From contig JAJYDP010000002.1 of the NCBI GenBank assembly GCA_021777365.1, positions 1-23,461 on the forward strand: a stretch of 23,461 nucleotides of DNA, written 5' to 3'. Origin of the DNA: Chloroflexota bacterium (GTDB lineage Bacteria > Chloroflexota > Limnocylindria > Limnocylindrales > CSP1-4). The translations under genes and the position numbers were made by a program. How positions within the stretch are numbered: the stretch's first letter is position 1; each line of letters opens with the position of its first letter. A model generated the notes under the pieces. The model was not told the DNA's origin. It searched no databases and saw only the letters and a program-made list of their open reading frames with translations. Below, in pieces: positions 21,329 to 23,461 of this stretch.

Positions 21329-22303
21329 ATGCGATACGTTGACGTCGACGGCCTGCGGCTGTCCGTGATCGGGCTCGGGACCTGGCAGTTCGGTTCGCGG
21401 GAGTGGGGCTACGGAGAGACCTACGCCAGCGAGACAGCCCCTGCCATCCTGCGACGGGCGATCGAGCTCGGGGTGACCCTGGTCGACACGGCGGAGGTCT
21501 ACGGGTTCGGCCGGTCGGAGCGGATCGTGGGCGGGACACTCGACGGACAGCGGAACGGGCTCGTGGTCGCCACCAAGCTCATGCCGCTGATGCCGTACCC
21601 CCGGATCGTGGAGTGGCAGGCCCGCGGCAGCGCCCGGCGTCTCGGGGTCGATGCCATCGACCTGTACCAGGTGCACTGGCCGAATCCCTTCGTCTCGGCG
21701 CGCTCCACGATGCAGCCCCTGCGGCGGCTCCTGGCGGATGGGCTGGTCCGTCACGTGGGCGTCAGCAACCACGACCTCGCGCGCTGGCAGGCGAGCGAGC
21801 GGGCGCTGCGGCACCCGGTGATCTCCAACCAGGTCCGCTTCAGCCTGGCGTCCCCGGCACCTGCCCGGGAGCTGGTGCCGTACGCGCACGAGGAGGGGCG
21901 CGTGGTGATCGCCTACAGCCCGCTGGGGCAGGGGCTGCTGGCCCACGCGGACGTCGCGGATGCCGGTTCGTCGTCGGAGGGCCGATCCTCGGGCCGGGGC
22001 CGATCCTCGGGCCGCCCGCCCGGGATCCGGCGCATGAACCCGCTCTTCCGGGCGCGGGTCCGGCCGGACGTGGCGCCGCTCCTCCAGCTGGTCCGCGAGA
22101 TCGCGGACGCACACGGCGCGACGCCCTCGCAGGTGGCGCTGGCCTGGGTGATCGGGCACGGCCGGACGGTGGCGATCCCCGGCGCGCGCACCGTGGAGCA
22201 GCTCGAGCAGAACGTGGCCGCGGCCGATCTCGAGCTGGATCCCGCCGAGCGGGAGCGACTCACGCTCGAGGCGGAACGGCTGCAGGCGCGCCTCGGGCAC
22301 TGA
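21329..22303 (+). CDS. Aldo/keto reductase
   Basis: The 324-residue enzyme starts at ATG 21329, since longer frames run into the 44-bp repeats. The catalytic tetrad is D53 and Y58 (VDTAEVYGFG), K83 (VATKL) and H116 (YQVHWPN). NADPH-binding elements include VGVSNHD, IAYSPLGQGLL and IPGARTVEQLEQNV. It reduces aldehydes or ketones in the cytoplasm, with the substrate unknown. An in-frame repeat insertion at about residues 211-233 (GRSSGRGRSSGRPPG), after the YSPLGQG strand, sits in a loop near the cofactor site where related enzymes vary. It converges with the amidase gene, leaving 13 nt. Confidence 0.93.
   Translation: MRYVDVDGLRLSVIGLGTWQFGSREWGYGETYASETAPAILRRAIELGVTLVDTAEVYGFGRSERIVGGTLDGQRNGLVVATKLMPLMPYPRIVEWQARGSARRLGVDAIDLYQVHWPNPFVSARSTMQPLRRLLADGLVRHVGVSNHDLARWQASERALRHPVISNQVRFSLASPAPARELVPYAHEEGRVVIAYSPLGQGLLAHADVADAGSSSEGRSSGRGRSSGRPPGIRRMNPLFRARVRPDVAPLLQLVREIADAHGATPSQVALAWVIGHGRTVAIPGARTVEQLEQNVAAADLELDPAERERLTLEAERLQARLGH
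21978..22019 (+). repeat. 18-bp in-frame repeat in the aldo/keto reductase gene
   Basis: GGCCGATCCTCGGGCCGG is present twice in tandem and encodes GRSSGR twice, inside a Ser/Gly/Arg-rich loop of the reductase. It is a short version of the coding minisatellites in the nuclease-helicase and MFS genes. Confidence 0.8.
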
Positions 22304-22316
22304 CGCCCGCGCCCCG

Positions 22317-23461
22317 TCAGCGGTGGGCTGTCTCCCAGGCGAGCGCGGCACCCAGCACCACGTCCGTCTCCGGTCCCGCGAACTGGAGATTGCCGATCGC
22401 GATCGCCGGCCACCCCAGGAAGTTGAACGGCCGGGTGTGCTGCGTGAGCGGGACCCGCACGTCGGGCTCCCAGCAGTCGTCCGGGGGCGGCTCGATGGCG
22501 ATGGTGGGGCTCACGACCAGGTCCACCGCGGGGCTCACGTGGGCGCCCCGTCGGACCGCCGGGAGGGCGAGCAGCCCGCGCCGGTAGTCGACCGCGGGGA
22601 CCCGCTGCGCCGCGTCCAGCTTCTGCTGGAGATCGGCCCCGTACCGCTCCCGCTGGCTGGGGAACCGCTCGAGATGCGAGATGGCGCACTCGGCGGTGAA
22701 GAGGGCCATCAGCTCGTCGGGGAACGCCGGCAGCGTGGCAGGTTCGACGCGTGCGCCCAGCGCCTCCAGGTCCGCCTCGGCGCGGGTGGGCGCCAGCACG
22801 CCGATGCGCAGCCCGGCGAGGCGCGCCGGCGGCACCGGTCTCCCCGACAGGACCGAGAAGACGAGCGCGGTGTCCGCGACGGTGCGCGCCATGGGGCCCA
22901 CCGTGTCGTACGAGGGCGCCAGCGGGAAGGTGCCGTGCACGGGGATCTGCCCGAACGCGGGCTTGAAGCCCACCACCTCGCAGCAGGCGGCCGGGATGCG
23001 CAGCGAGCCACCGGTGTCGGTGCCGAGCCCGATGGTGCACTGGTGGTCCGCCAGCGCGGCCGCGGTCCCGCCGCTGGACCCGCCCGCCACGCGGCCCGGA
23101 TGGGCGGGGTTTGCCACGGTGCCGTAGTGGGGGTTCTGGCTGGTGACGCCCCAGGCGAACTCATGGAGGTTGGTCTTGCCGACGACGATGGCACCGGCCG
23201 CCTCGAGCACCCGGACGGCGTGCGCGGTCCGCGAGGGCACGTGATCGGCGAAGATCGACGAGCCGTAGGTGGTGCGGACGCCGGCGGTGTCGAAGAGGTC
23301 CTTGACCGCGAGCGGGAGCCCGGCCAGGGGCCCCGAAGGCCGGCGCGCCGCGCGCCGGAGGGCGCGGTCGGGGCAGGTGGTGATGAAGGCGTGGCCGTCG
23401 GCGCGCGCCTCGATCCGGCGCAGCGCCGCCTCCGTCACCTCGACCGCGGAGACGTCGCCGC
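22317..23461 (-). CDS. Amidase-signature hydrolase (5' end outside the window)
   Basis: The frame is open to the right edge. A GTG at 23438 is possible as a start, but the residues before it (GDVSAVEVTEAALRRIEA) are the normal N-terminal helix of the family, so the gene begins beyond base 23461. Numbered from 23438, the Ser-cisSer-Lys triad is K46 (AVKDLFD), S121 (GGSSGG) and S145 (DTGGSLRIPA), with the usual 24-residue gap between the two serines. The enzyme hydrolyses amides in the cytoplasm. It could also be GatA-like, but no gatB or gatC is next to it and the sequence is short after the signature, which favours a general amidase. Confidence 0.92.
   Translation of the reverse strand, partial: GDVSAVEVTEAALRRIEARADGHAFITTCPDRALRRAARRPSGPLAGLPLAVKDLFDTAGVRTTYGSSIFADHVPSRTAHAVRVLEAAGAIVVGKTNLHEFAWGVTSQNPHYGTVANPAHPGRVAGGSSGGTAAALADHQCTIGLGTDTGGSLRIPAACCEVVGFKPAFGQIPVHGTFPLAPSYDTVGPMARTVADTALVFSVLSGRPVPPARLAGLRIGVLAPTRAEADLEALGARVEPATLPAFPDELMALFTAECAISHLERFPSQRERYGADLQQKLDAAQRVPAVDYRRGLLALPAVRRGAHVSPAVDLVVSPTIAIEPPPDDCWEPDVRVPLTQHTRPFNFLGWPAIAIGNLQFAGPETDVVLGAALAWETAHR

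Overview
The window is visibly GC-rich, with dense genes, short or overlapping junctions and frequent GTG or TTG starts. The gene families are bacterial: a TM0106-type RecB nuclease-helicase, a Mut7-C RNase, a GH130 phosphorylase cassette, and CxxC zinc-ribbon and cold-shock proteins. This suggests a soil or freshwater bacterium of a high-GC lineage. My best guess is Chloroflexota (Limnocylindria-like), with Actinomycetota as the alternative. No rRNA, tRNA, insertion sequence or CRISPR array was seen, so the placement is inference from gene content only.

Layout. 1-262 (-): start of an XRE-type regulator cut by the left edge. 262-612: 22-bp tandem repeats and a 24-bp perfect palindrome. 613-6037 (+): a compact unit of a Cys-rich small protein, a 1376-residue RecB-like nuclease/SF1 helicase and an HNH endonuclease coupled to it by an ATGA overlap. 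This is the most defence-like part of the window. 6116-7279 (+): a 66-residue zinc-knuckle protein and a membrane protein. 7362-10576 (-): an ABC exporter operon (ATPase, permease, ChrB N-terminal-domain protein) behind a palindromic operator. 10794-11453 (-): a methyltransferase. 11630-12870: a double zinc-ribbon protein, a KOW-like protein on the opposite strand and a cold-shock protein, with a strong shared terminator between the first two. 13165-16440 (+): a tightly overlapped trio of GT4 glycosyltransferase, (alpha/alpha)6-type glycosidase-like protein and GH130 phosphorylase. 16461-17740 (+): an Mth938-like protein and a Mut7-C RNase. 17805-19766 (+): a DHA2-type MFS exporter with its own promoter. 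19837-21079 (-): an alpha/beta hydrolase and an SRPBCC protein. 21329-22303 (+): an aldo/keto reductase. 22317-23461 (-): an amidase cut by the right edge.

Two themes stand out. First, short GC-rich tandem repeats recur both between genes (283-414, 21193-21280) and in frame inside genes (helicase, MFS exporter, aldo/keto reductase), as if a minisatellite process acts genome-wide and is tolerated in linkers. Second, several same-strand neighbours overlap by a few bases, so translational coupling is probably how the nuclease/HNH pair, the ABC operon and the glycan cassette are kept in step. Other genes look leaderless, with a -10-like hexamer 6-7 nt before the start codon.
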